Positions 45,306 to 56,257 are shown, numbered from the stretch's first letter. The stretch is 64,000 nucleotides of DNA from Cinnamomum chago (GCA_038049695.1 CP142454.1:91874001-91938000); one strand, 5' to 3'. Notes: generated by a model from the sequence alone, not told the origin. Made by a program: numbers and translations.

Positions 45306-47551
45306 ATGCCAAACGGAGGAAGAAAATGGGTCAAACCAGGAGAGTTGTCCCGTCAAGTGCAAGCATCCAATTAGTTATTAAAGAGAACGAAAACAATTAA
45401 GCAGGATGCAGAAAAACTTGCATCTCTAGGGCTCCCGCCGACCGCACGCACTATATTTGGTTCGGCTCAAGGGACAAATGAGAAGGGAAAGAGGAATGTT
45501 AGTGAGAATGATAAGGATGAGAACTACATTCCCCCCGAAGATGATGATGTAAATGACGAGACATCTTGGTCTCAATCAGATGAGGTAGTCTTTCTGTGAA
45601 TGTCTATGACGTGTACTTGGTAATATTAGTTTTTATGGTGACACTCATGCTAAAATGATATTCATTTCCATTTAATGTAAATTGTTGACATTCACTTTTT
45701 TAATATTATCGATTTTTGCTAATAATTAGTTATTTTCCTTGTCAGATTGCAAAGATGCCTCGAGATAACAGGGTGAAACGCGCTCGGAGGATTGTAGCTA
45801 CACTCGGGTTAGCTCATGTAGAGAGCCCACCTGAGGCCTTGCACCAGCCTCCATCGGCTGCTCTTCTAGTTACACAGTCTGGAGGATCAGAGAGCACCCC
45901 TGATTTGGAAGCCCCCCAACCTCTGCCAATTCAGCCTCCGACCACACAGCCCTCGCCGGCCCAGCCCCAGCCGTCCCTGCCTCCGACGAGTCCTCATACA
46001 GTCGGGAGTAGCGTAGGTGAGAAAATTATATTTTGTTATTATTGAGAATGTGTTCACTAACTCATTTAGCACTTTCATCTTAACAACATCGGCCCCATCA
46101 TCGGAGGTTCCGAGCCGTATAAGGGGTGTTACGCGAGGGAAGAATGTGTCAAAGCTGAGGAGACAGCTGGGTCATAACATCCCAGTCCCGATACCCATCT
46201 CCAGTCATAGGCCAGAAGGGGAACATGCCCCATCACTGGTTAACCATCTTGGGTTAGCCATTAGAGAGGTTGCCCTAGTCAGGCCCCATGGCTGGAAGAA
46301 GCTTGACAATAGGATCAAGCTTGCCGTCATTGCTACATTTCAGGTAAACTGAAACGAGAAATATCAACCAAATTAACAATTAATTGTGCTCTGCATTACA
46401 AAATCTGATTATATTTTGTTATTACTAATCTTTATATTGCCCTCCCATAATTGCACCAAGTTTTTGATATCGGGGACTACGAGGGCGATATGCAGCTCGG
46501 GGCGGACGTTGACTACCAATGCGGGGTTTTGTATAAGAGTTGGAAGTACGAGCTGCATTGTCACTATTTGGAGCTATTGGAGCAGGGGGTTCCCCGATCC
46601 CAGGACCACCCGGCAGAGGGTTGTGATCTAGCTGACTGGCAGTTGATGGTCTCGCAGTGTTGGGAATCGCCAGCCTGGAAGGTAACTTTGGGATGTTATC
46701 TACAACAATTATTTATGTATTCCAACGTAATTCTATTAGTAATGATTTTATAAATGACTGCTATTGTATTATTGTTTTTCTATGTAGGTGAAATCGAAAA
46801 AAGCTCAAGAGAGTCAAGCCAAGCTGCCATATAATCATACTAGTGGCTCTAGGTCATTTGCATCGAGACTGTCTCTGATGGTACTAATTATATTCATATG
46901 AAGAAACTAGATTAAGTTTATTAATTTATCAATATGTAGTTAGGTTCATATCTAATACAAAGCTATTTCAAATGACAAACGACACAGAATGCCGGTCAAG
47001 CGCCGCCTATTACTCAATTCTTCCACGACACCCACTACAAAGAAAAGAGTAATGAGTGGGTAAATGAGGTGACTCAGCAGAGACATGTACGTTTGCTAAT
47101 AAATCAATTTTGATAAATAATGCCATAAAAGCATTCTAAAAACCCTTTTTCATTGAAATGGCAGGAGGCCTTGGTGCAGCGGACTGAGGAGCAGTCGCAG
47201 CCCTCTGTCACAGCTCCGATGACTGAGGAGCAGATTGTTGTTAATGTGCTTGGGCAGAGGTCAAGATACTTAAAAGGGTATGGCATATATACGAGGACCT
47301 CTGCATCTTCCACACAGTCTTGGTCACCGGATCCTGAGGTGATCGCCCTGCGGGAGCAACTAGCTGAGCAGGATAGGAGGCAACGAACACTTGAGGCCCT
47401 CGTTCAACAGTTGGCAGCTGCGACAGGGATAGATCTGACCAACTTTCACGACATCACGAGAGGGACCTCTTCTGCTGGTGATGGCACATCTACTGGAGAT
47501 CATGATGCGACCCTTTGGTTAGTAGATTATTCTATTGAAATTTTAACATAA
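45306..47551 (+). pseudogene. CACTA TnpA-like second gene, multi-exon
   Basis: It starts at ATG 45306 (MPNGGRKWVKPGELSRQVQ), with an early TAG about 20 codons in. Coding text then continues in blocks with splice-like borders: 45745-46016 (Pro-rich), 46082-46344 (RIRGVTRGKNVSKLRRQLG, LAIREVALVRPHGWKKL), 46462-46682 (a Trp-containing block) and 46790-46880 (KKAQESQAKLPYNHTSGSRSF). Further blocks are 46985-47092 (PPITQFFHDTHYKEK) and 47162-47551 (MTEEQIVVNVLGQRSRYLKGYG, ALREQLAEQDRRQRTLEALV, a coiled coil). This layout is that of the plant Ptta/En-Spm TnpA-like proteins that accompany TnpD. Confidence 0.75.
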
Positions 47552-48374
47552 TAACTAGTCAAAATTTATAAACACTAAAAATGTAGCATTTTCAACACCT
47601 CAGAAATGTGAATAAAGATTTGATTTTGGGAATTGGGGTGGATTCTTTTTTGGGAATTGAGATGGAAATGTGAAGATGAGTTCATTGATCTTTGGTTCTT
47701 TTTTTTTGGATTAGACTCCCCTTATGTTGGCTGCAATGCATGGGAGGATCTCTTCTAAGTGGGGGGTTCCTCTTCCCCATGAGAAGTATAAAGAGAAGGT
47801 TCGGTAAGATTGTTGCAATTAAGTTACTTTTGTACATCTGTCTGTCTTTGAAGTCAGCAAAGTGATAGAGAGTTTTGTTAGGCATAAAGAAACCCTTCCA
47901 AGAGAGTTGAAACAACATCTACATTCCTTGGAAGTGCGGTTGTCTCTGATATATATGCAAAAGAAGGGCTTAAGTTACCAAGGGTTACAAGGTATCTTAT
48001 ATATATGCACATGTAAATATATATTTGCTAATAGTTCACCAAGTGCTTTGATGATTTTTGGGCTGTAATTACCAAACTGGAAAAAAAAGAAACTTCTCAT
48101 AATTTCCTATTTACAATTTCAATACAATAACATGCATAGTAGCAATTTTCTTCTGCAAGCTCATTCCATCAGTGGGCATTTTCACATCCATATCCAAAAG
48201 CAAACTGTCTTTCAAGAATAACTCAAGATCTAATAGGTTGTATGATACTGGATGGTAGAAATGAATTTTTTTCTATGCTGAGATTGGGGACTTGTTTTGT
48301 TGTTTAAGCTTACAAAATTTCCATTGCTTTAATTAATTTCACTATTTAGAACTTCTCCTCCTTCCATATCTCAG
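47552..48374 (+). other. region after CACTA genes; possible ankyrin-repeat exon fragment
   Basis: Mostly AT-rich. On the plus strand at about 47713-47755, after TTTTGGATTAG, the text TPLMLAAMHGRIS reads like one ankyrin repeat of an XBAT/XB3-type plant protein, but it degenerates at once. The open stretch 47862-48068 has no recognised domain. No CACTA 3' terminus was found. Confidence 0.35.
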
Positions 48375-48461
48375 TGCAGAGTTTGCCATGAAGAGGAAGA
48401 AGAAGATGGGTCATCCTCTAAGAGATTGGAAACTCCTTGTGCTTGCTCTGGAACTGTCAAG
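48375..48461 (+). pseudogene. RING-CH (RINGv) E3 ubiquitin ligase fragment, exon 1 of 3
   Basis: The acceptor TCTCAG precedes an 87-nt phase-0 exon reading CRVCHEEEEEDGSSSKRLET then PCACSGTVK, ended by AAG|GTGAG. It supplies four zinc-binding Cys residues of the C4HC3 RING-CH domain, which binds E2 enzymes in membrane-type (MARCH-like) ubiquitin ligases. No upstream start exon was identified. Confidence 0.8.
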
Positions 48462-48570
48462 GTGAGAAAGAATGGCAAAAGTGATTTTTTCCTAAGATTT
48501 TTTTTCTTGTGGTTGTTTTGATATTTTGATTTGAATTGTCATGACTGTGTTTGGTTCTTTCTCATGTCAG

Positions 48571-48642
48571 TTTGCACACAGAGAGTGTATACAGAGGTGG
48601 TGTGACGAGAAAGGGAATACAACTTGCGAGATCTGTCTTCAG
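48571..48642 (+). pseudogene. RING-CH E3 ubiquitin ligase fragment, exon 2 of 3
   Basis: The acceptor ATGTCAG is followed by a 72-nt exon, [20 protein letters not shown] then ICLQ, and the donor GTTAAT. It completes the C4HC3 set (His, Cys, then C-x2-C). All eight zinc ligands are present across the two exons, with the conserved Trp in QRWC. Confidence 0.82.
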
Positions 48643-49686
48643 GTTAATATCAGGTTACTCTGTTTGTTTTGAAGTAAGCTGAGCTCTTTGAATCTTTTGC
48701 TTGAGTGGCTGAGACCCAAATTTAGATTTTTTGAAAGATCGGCGTGAGAATGGAAATACTCAGTCATCATGAGAGTCCCTGTTTCTTTTTTCTTTAAATC
48801 ATTTCCTTTTTGGGCCTTTTGTTCTCGTTTGAATTCTTTGTAAGTTTAAACTGAAAGCATTCATTTGACAACAGTAGTCTCTCACTTTTTCCTATAAAAA
48901 AAGATCTCACTCTTTCAGAAGTGTTTTGTTCTCAGTAGCTTAGTAATTTTAAGTAAAAAAAATTCATACTAGAAACTGTTGATTTGATAAACTTTTTTTG
49001 TTTGTCTTTTTGCATGTAAAGACCACAAAATAAATCTGGTTTGGTTTCATGGTCTCATTATATAATTGTCCTCTACTGGCTTAAAATGGCTCTGATTCAC
49101 TGATTCTTTTTCTGCAGACAGATCTCTGATTTCACTCTTGTGGGTGTTTCTTTTGCTAGGTATGGTTCTTTTGCTTTATTTTGTGATAAGGATTGGGCTT
49201 CCAACATGTCCAGTTTTGCTTTTTGGAAAGGTGAGAGTTGTTATCTTGTGCTTGATCATTAAAAAGTCATTTTGTGGCTTGGATGTAATGAACATTGGGT
49301 CACTTTAGTTCTCCTTTTTATGGTACTTAATAATGTTTACCGCAAGTTCTTTTGAACTTTTATATTAACATTCACAGCTTTTCCCCCTCCTTATCCTATA
49401 TAGAATTAAACTTTCTCCTTTTCTGCTATTTGTATATTTCTATTAACAGGTTTTTTTAATCTGTAGATGGAACCACTACTGTAATATAATTGTGTTTTCT
49501 GCTAAAAGCTCTGTTCTTCTATTTTTTGAGCATTCTAATATGATGTAAATTGATTTTTATGTTTTTTTTCACATGCTCCAGTAGTTTCTCCTATAATAGA
49601 ACTTGGTCCTTTTTTGTTTCTTTATTTCAATGCTTTACTTTACAATAAAAACTGACATGATTGACTGGGAAAACTTAATTTTGCAG
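48643..49686 (+). other. intron of the RING-CH fragment
   Basis: T-rich sequence between CTTCAG|GTTAAT and TTTTGCAG|AAATTT. A hydrophobic frame around 49120-49200 is open by chance in T-rich sequence and lies inside the intron. No other feature was seen. Confidence 0.6.
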
Positions 49687-49751
49687 AAATTTGAACAAGG
49701 ATACACAGTACCAAAGAAGTGGTGATTGGCTGATGTAGCAGTGACAATCAG
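49687..49751 (+). pseudogene. RING-CH E3 ubiquitin ligase fragment, exon 3 of 3, with in-frame stop
   Basis: After TTTTGCAG the text continues KFEQGYTVPKKW, stop, LADVAVTIR, then CAG|GTGATT. The KFEPGYT and DVAVTIR patterns are those that follow the RING-CH domain in plant proteins. The TGA in place of a sense codon, and the lack of further exons, mark a broken copy or gene fragment. Confidence 0.7.
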
Positions 49752-50625
49752 GTGATTTTCCTTCACCCTTTTGGTCTCTCTAAAATGATGCTTTAGAATA
49801 ATATCTATGGAACTCATGTCTATGGTTTGATATTAATTTGCATGTAGATATGTTTTAATTAAATTCGAAGTGTTGGAGTAGTTGTGTATGAAATGAGATT
49901 CATGGTTTGGAGGGGTATGTTTTATGTTCTTATTTAATTTGAATCATTGGAGTACTATAGTTTTGTATGAAATGAGATTCATAGTTCGGAGCTGGGTCTG
50001 TTCATGAAGTGATATGTTATGTAGCAGGTACTTTTGACAGGTTGAAGAAGATTTAGACCGCCTCCCTGTTAAGCAGCCGTTGGATTTTTCTTTATTTTTT
50101 TTTTGAATTAGAGTGTATAGATCGGTTCATTTTGTTAGTTTAGGTTTTTTTTTTTAATTTTTTTTTAAAGTTTAGGTCCTGGCTTAAACTTATTCCAGAT
50201 TGACTCAGATCGATCAGGCCTAAATCTTTTGAATCATTGAGTTGCTGGAGTTCCAATTTCAGCATTCTTCAATAAAATACTTAAAGTCTTAAATATGAAG
50301 TTCTTTTGGGAAAATGAAGCCACCAACCAGTCAGTATGGGTCCTATAATCAGCCCTCTAAAATATTGAGTCAATCTAATGTGGCACCAGACCACTGACCT
50401 GTTCACGTGAAGGAGAGTGTAATGAGGGTGCTTCACTCCCAACTACTCAAATGGAGTTAGTGTATAACCTGTGGACAGAGTAAGCCACCTCTCTAACAAT
50501 TTGAAGGGCCTGTTTGTAAAAACCTTGAAACTGAAACTTGCACGGTTCTACTTAGATGGTTGTAGTTTGTGAGCATTTGCATGCAGATTGCGCAAAAGCG
50601 ATGTCCATGCAATTCAGGATTCAGA
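49752..50625. other. intergenic, no gene seen
   Basis: AT-rich sequence with long T runs (near 50090-50165) and a diverged direct repeat, GTATGAAATGAGATTCAT, near 49887 and 49964. It would hold the 3' flank of the proline-rich protein gene on the reverse strand. Confidence 0.5.
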
Positions 50626-50848
50626 CTAACACTTGATACCATAAGTGGTTAAAAATGAGAATAAAATGGGAATTGAAGGGATGGTGGGAAATGAAGGCAT
50701 TGAAGGCAATGGTGGAATTGTTAACTTAGGCATAGTAGGTAAGCTAGGAATTGTAGGCATTGTTGGCATAGCAGGCAATGGTGGCAATGTAGTCTTTGGG
50801 AGATTTGGCATTATGGGCAAAGGTCGTAGCTGGGTGGCAGGCAATGGT
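50626..50848 (-). pseudogene. proline-rich secreted protein gene, 3' part beyond solo LTR
   Basis: Reverse-strand text LPATQLRPLPIMPNLPK, LPAMPTMPTIPSLPTMPK and IPPLPSMPSFPTIPSIPIL ends at a TAG (50626-50628). It continues the repeat pattern of the 5' part (53786 onward), so both belong to one gene. The PxLPxMPx repeats resemble the plant PELPK/periaxin-like small cell-wall protein family. With the LTR in between, this part is separated from its start codon. Confidence 0.8.
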
Positions 50849-53785
50849 TGTCGCGACCCCGGAACGGAAATCCGGGATCGGGACATTAGTGAACAATGAT
50901 TAATGATGATTATCTACATCAACAATATACAACTTATTTAATTTTCCACAGGTGTCCGCGGTGAAAATATCACAACCTTGCATGAATATTTCTTTTTAGT
51001 GCGGAAGCGTGTAGCAAATCAAATAGTTAGACTATCTCTAATCATGCAAGCATTAACATCAAATATCAAAACTGTATCAGAATGAGCAATGATCTATAGC
51101 ATCTTTCCCAAAAGTGGTTAAAGTTAGACAAAATATCATTTAGTTACATTCCCCAAAATTAGAGGCCAACAAAGGCCAATATAAACAAAACAATAACCCA
51201 AAAGAATGGTCAAATAGTTCTCCCCAAAATGTTACGCCTCTTGTAGCAACCCGATGTCTACATGACATCGTCAGCATGCCACTCAACTAGAGGTTGCGGC
51301 TCACCTACCGCCTCCTCTGGCTCCTCCTCAAGGAAACCGGCAACGGGACCTGAGTACCAAAGTAAAGGATCAGACACGACGGTCTGGCAAGAGAGTGAAA
51401 AGATACAACAACCCATAATAGATGAAATATCTCGAAAAAGCAAGGAAATCTGTTTAAGCAAGAACTCTCACAAAATAGATAAATCATTTGCTAGAAAACA
51501 TGTAAACAAAATAAAACATATGAGGTAACCAAGGGATCGGGAACTCACGAGATGGCAATCACATAAAGCTAAGTCCTCTGTCACTAGAGTGACAATAGTA
51601 TCACGGGACGTTGATCTCAGTCACACAAGGTGAGGAGAATCAACGTAAATCAAATATACAATATAAATATACGGGACGGGACCACGATAGCGAACCGGGT
51701 ATCGAGATGGGACCACGGTAATGACCGGGTATCGGGATCCAAACTGCAGCTGGCGGGACGGGAGAGGGATTTCCAAGTCGGTGGATCAAACCGACAAGGT
51801 ATCCAAGCTTAGTGATGCCGACTCATAGGTTAAATAACACATCGATACATATGCAAGTAAATCAAGTACAAGTAAATCAATGAACGGGCAAGAATATTCA
51901 AATGTATAACTTTCATTTCATATCGGGCAATACTCTTCGGGACAAGTCAATGTTACTAGTGTAACCATCAAGCTTTCGGGAAAATAGATCATGTAAAGTA
52001 AATCTTGGAAATGAAGAAATAAAATGAACTATTACAATTCTGGGAAAATATTGATTTCAAGATCTATTTAAGTGAATAGGGGTCTCGTGTGTCGATTATT
52101 GAAATGATTTGGTACTCCTTGAGTTTGAAGACATTCCGGGCTCCTTATGCACTTTTACGATTTTTAAAACTTAATATGAGCTTATGGTTAGAACTAGGTA
52201 TTACCATAGAAGATCAAGACTATTAACGGTCCATCCTAAGTATGATGTTAACCCGGAACCATCGAGCAACCTACTCAGTCACCGACAGGAATAGAATTCG
52301 CGATACCCAAGGAAATAGACCTTTCGTTTAGATATGAAGAAAATATCGTGTCGTTCCATCCCGTTCTAGATTGAAATAGATTGAACTTCGATGCATCCGA
52401 ACCAACCGTGAAGAGCATCGGCTCAAGACGCCCTCACATATGGTCAAGTGAGTCCAAGGAGGGTAGCCAAGGTCCACAAAAAAAAAATATCAAAACCCTG
52501 AATTTATGTCCCAGTTACGGACAGGGTCCGATCGATCGGCTCAAAAAGCCTTACAGTTAAAGACAGTCCGATCGATCGGACCTGGGCGTGTAGCAGGTCC
52601 AGGACACTTAATCTTTCTTCCCTTTTCCCTTTCCTTCCAACACATCAACAACCACAAATAACTATAAACAAGATGACTTAAACACATGTTTCCAAGACAT
52701 TAAATGAGGCTATCAAGATGCATAAAGATCATTTATTTCAACCATAAAAAGGAAATCAATGAAAGCACGAAAATCCCTAAATGCTTCACCAAACCATTTG
52801 AAACTTAAAAACACTTCATCATTCACTTGCCTCAAGTCCAAGCTAGCCAAAATCAAGCCTCTACTCACTTCTTAAGCTCACTTCCAAGCTACAATCAAAA
52901 ACCCCCACAACAAACCCTAAAATGGGCCAAACAATGAAATGACAAGGAAACCTTTCAATAATAAAGGTGGAGCTTCTCTAAGGCTATAGGAACACAAATC
53001 TAGAAGATGAAGAAGAACACTTACTTGGATGACCTTCAAATGAAGAGAGCTAGCTCAAGGAAGGTCTCTAGGTTGGAAGGTTTCTCCAAAAAAAGTATCA
53101 AGATGAAGCTTGTAAGATGAGGAAGAGGTTGGTGATCTCCATTTCGAGTTTGGTGCAAGATTGGTGAGGATTGGAGAAGGAGAAGCAAGAAGAAGAAGGG
53201 AAAGTTGCTAGAAAACCCTAGGTCTCTCTCTTGTGCTAGAAAATGAAAATGGAAAAAGAAGGGGAAATGTCTCCTTTGTTAACAATGAGAGGTTGGGTCC
53301 CACAACTTAAGGAACTAGTTTGGCTGAAATCATCTATTTCGGTACCTTGGACGAAGTCGACGAAGAAGGAAGAAATGATCGTCAAAATATCTAGTTTCCA
53401 AAAAGTATATGGTTCGCGGGTTTCGGGAATATCAAGTTTTGGGTACAGATTTGGTGTGCAATGACTGTTTTACCCTCAAGGCTATGAAATCGGGTTTCGG
53501 GATCTCAAACGGGGACGAGATCAACATGAAAGTTGTAGGGATCATCAAAACGAGTAAAAAGGGATTAAAATCATGAATGAAAAAACCTCCGATAAATCCT
53601 CAAACATATGCAATGTCATGAAAAGGAACCCCCAAAGGGCCCTACTAACACAAAGCAAATCGAAATCCCCAAAACTATATCAAAAGCTATTCCAAACCCA
53701 ACTTAGCCAAAAACACTAATCAAGCTTAGCACTAACACGCAACTTAATTAGCACTAATTGGGTTCACTCGGGTCGGGGTCTTACA
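50849..53785 (-). mobile_element. solo LTR, family B (2,937 bp), inside proline-rich protein gene
   Basis: The reverse strand starts TGTAAGACCCCGACCC at 53785 and ends GGGGTCGCGACA at 50849. It is flanked by the duplication ATGGT (50844-50848 and 53786-53790). There is no internal coding, so it is a solo LTR. It keeps the donor match GTAAGTG (GT at 53023-53024, 761 nt in), two CGATCGATCG palindromes (52529 and 52569) and the conserved inverted repeat near 51250. Confidence 0.93.
52529..52578. repeat. CGATCGATCG palindrome pair in solo LTR
   Basis: Perfect CGATCGATCG occurs at 52529-52538 and 52569-52578, each extended to CCGATCGATCGG. The flanking text (AGACAGTCC, AAAAAGCCTTACAGTTA) is shared with the larger cluster at 10677-10747, so this cluster has lost or never gained extra units. 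Confidence 0.88.
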
Positions 53786-54023
53786 ATGGTGGCAATGTGG
53801 CCTTAGGCAGAGTCGGCAAAGGCGGCAATTGGGTCGCCGACATTGGTGGCAATGTAGGCATAGGCAGAGTTGGCACCACAGGGAAAGGTGGAAATGTTGG
53901 TAGCATTGGCGCCGGAGGTGGAGAAGCGGTGTCCAATAGGTGACGAGCCGCAAGGCTGACATTATTGCTCAATGCCAAAAGAACAAGCAGCACAAGTGGG
54001 AGGAAGCAAGTGTTAGAAGCCAT
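53781..54023 (-). pseudogene. proline-rich secreted protein gene, 5' part with signal peptide
   Basis: The start is at ATG 54023, because it is followed by a textbook signal peptide: MASNTCFLPLVLLVLLALS, then AARHLLDT. The upstream in-frame sequence is TTG-initiated untranslated text. The mature part has PPPAPMLPTFPPFPVVPTLP-type repeats. The solo LTR entered codon 80 or so and its own TGTAAG supplies a TAA, so the product would be a truncated 80-residue secreted protein. The original protein, by adding the 3' part, would have been about 150 residues and probably acted in the cell wall. Confidence 0.82.
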
Positions 54024-54099
54024 GTTTGTATAGAAACAATGTTTGAGAAGAGAAGAAAGAGATTTTCTATGGCGTAGGGGGAGAAGCTGATGTTGGGTA

Positions 54100-54105
54100 C
54101 TTATA
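54100..54105 (-). promoter_or_regulatory. TATA box of the proline-rich protein gene
   Basis: The reverse strand has CCCCTATAAGTACCC, 77 nt upstream of the ATG at 54023, a normal spacing for a plant gene with a short leader. The gypsy LTR starting at 54195 begins about 90 bp further upstream, so everything beyond that of the original promoter is displaced. Confidence 0.6.
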
Positions 54106-55410
54106 GGGGTGATGTTGGTGGAAGGAGTTTGGATGTAGATCAAAAAAGAAAATGAGGTTTTTGATTGGTTTTCATGTGTTGTTGGGGACAATATTGTAAG
54201 ACCCCGACCCTAGTGAACCCGAATAGTACTAATTAAGTTGCGTGTTAGTACTAAGCTTGATTAGTGATTTTGGCTACGTTGGGTTTGGAATAGCTTGGAT
54301 TCTAGTTTTGGGCTATTTTGAATGCTTTAGTAGCTAGTGGGGCCCTTTGGGGGTTCCCTTTCGACTTTGCAATTACTTTGGGGATTTTTCGGAAATTTTT
54401 TGATTTGCATTCTTAACCCGTTTAATTTATCTTAATGATCCCTACAACTTTCATGTTGATCCCGTGTCCATTCGAGGCCCCGAAACCCGATTTACAAGCC
54501 TTGAGGGGCAAAACAGTCATTTTATACTAAACCTGTACCCAAAACTTGATATTCCCGAAACCCGTGAAACATATACTTTTTGGAAACTAGATATTTCGAC
54601 GATCATTTCTTCCTTCTTCGTCGAATTCATCCGAGGTCCCGAAAAAAATGATTTCAGCCAAACTAGTTCCTTTAGTAGTGGAACCCAACTCATTTGTTAA
54701 CAAAGAGAAGCCATTCTTCATTCATTTCATTCTTCTTGTTCCAGCACAACAACTGAACCTAGGGTTTCCTTGCAACTCTTCTTCTTCTTCTTCTTACTTC
54801 TCCATCTCCAAGCCACACCAATCTTGCACCAACATCGAAATGGAGATCACCATCCTCTTCCTCATCTTGCAAGCTTCATCTTGATACCATTTGTGGAGAA
54901 ATCTTCCAACCTTGAGATCTTCTTTGAGCTAGCTCTCTTCATTTGAAGGTCATCCAAGTGAGTAATCCTACCCATCTTCTAGATTTGTAGTCTTCTAGCC
55001 CTAGGGAAGCTTCGTTTGCATTATTGAAAGTTCTATCATTTTCATTCTTTGTGTAACCCATTTTAGGGTTTGTTTTGGGGGTTTTTTATTGTAGCTTGGA
55101 TTTGAGCTATAGAGGTGATTAGAAACTTGGTACAACTAGCTTGGACTTGAGGCAAGTGAATGATTGAGTGTTTTAAGTTTTAAATGGTTTGGTGAAACAT
55201 TAATGGATTTCTTTCATGCTTTTAGTGATTTTCATTGTTGAAATAAATGCTCTTAATGCATCTTGATAGCCTCACTTAATGACTTGAAAACATGAGTTTA
55301 AAGTCTTCATGTTTATAGTTTTATGTGGTTGTATATGTGTTGGAAGGAGGGGAAAAAGAAGAGGATCAGGCCACTGCAGAACAACACCTGAAGCTTGTTC
55401 CGCAGTGTGC

Positions 55411-55504
55411 CCGGTCGACCTGGGACACACTGACGAAAAGTCAGTCACGAAGTTAAAGTTACAACTCCCGGTCGACCGGGCACACAGAAGGCCCGGTCGA
55501 CCAG
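55411..55504. repeat. CGGTCGACCG palindrome cluster in gypsy element C LTR
   Basis: One perfect CGGTCGACCG is at 55469-55478 (extended CCCGGTCGACCGGG). Near-perfect units are at 55412 (CGGTCGACCT) and about 55494 (CGGTCGACCA). The words AGTGTGCCCGGTCGAC and GGTCGACCGGGCACACA closely resemble words in the copia LTRs (39595 and 32561), although the elements belong to different superfamilies. Confidence 0.88.
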
Positions 55505-56257
55505 CCATGGCTAGGTCCAACTGGGAAAAACCCTGCTGGAGTGAAATTCTTCACCTGTTTAGAATGATTTTAGGTGGGACCTTGGTGACCCTTTTTGGAC
55601 TGTTTGGACTATGTGTGAGGATGCCTTGAGCCGACACTCCTCACGGTTGGTTCGGTGGAATCGAAGTTCAATCCATTTCAATCTTTAACGGGATGGAACG
55701 ACGCGATATCTTCTTTATATTTAAACGCAAAGTCTATTTCCTTGGTTATCGTGAATCCTGTCCCTTTCGATGACTGAGTAGGTTGCTCGATGTTTCCGGA
55801 TTAACGTCATGCCTAGGATGGACCGTTTGTAGTCTCGATTTTTCTATCATAGCATCTAGTACTATCCATAAGCTCGTTTTAAGTTTTAAAAATCGTAAAA
55901 GTGCATAAGGAGCCCGGAATGTCTTCAAACTCAAAGAGTACCAAGTCATTTCAATAATCGACATACGGGACCCCTATTCACTTAAATAAATCTTGAAACC
56001 AATATTTTCCCGGAATTGTTATAGTTCATTGTTTCACTTCATTTCCAAGATTTACATTATATGAGTTGTTTTCCCGAAAGCACGATAGTTACATTAGTAA
56101 CATTGATTTGTCCCGAAGAGTATTGCCCGACACGAAATGAAAGTTATGCATTTGAATATTCTTGCCCCGTTCATTTTGATACTTGAACTTGATGTATTTT
56201 TTCATATGTCTCGATTTGTGATTTAACCTATGAGTCGGCATCACTAAGCTTGGATAC

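Noticed and set aside
49119..49240. Transmembrane exon of the RING-CH gene (hydrophobic open frame)
   Set aside because: Exon 2 ends in a phase that joins perfectly to the exon at 49687 (Q then KFEQGYT), so this frame lies inside the intron. T-rich sequence gives hydrophobic codons by chance.
50645..50899. Gly-rich ORF on the plus strand (84 residues)
   Set aside because: It is the antisense shadow of the proline-rich repeats on the reverse strand and runs into the LTR.
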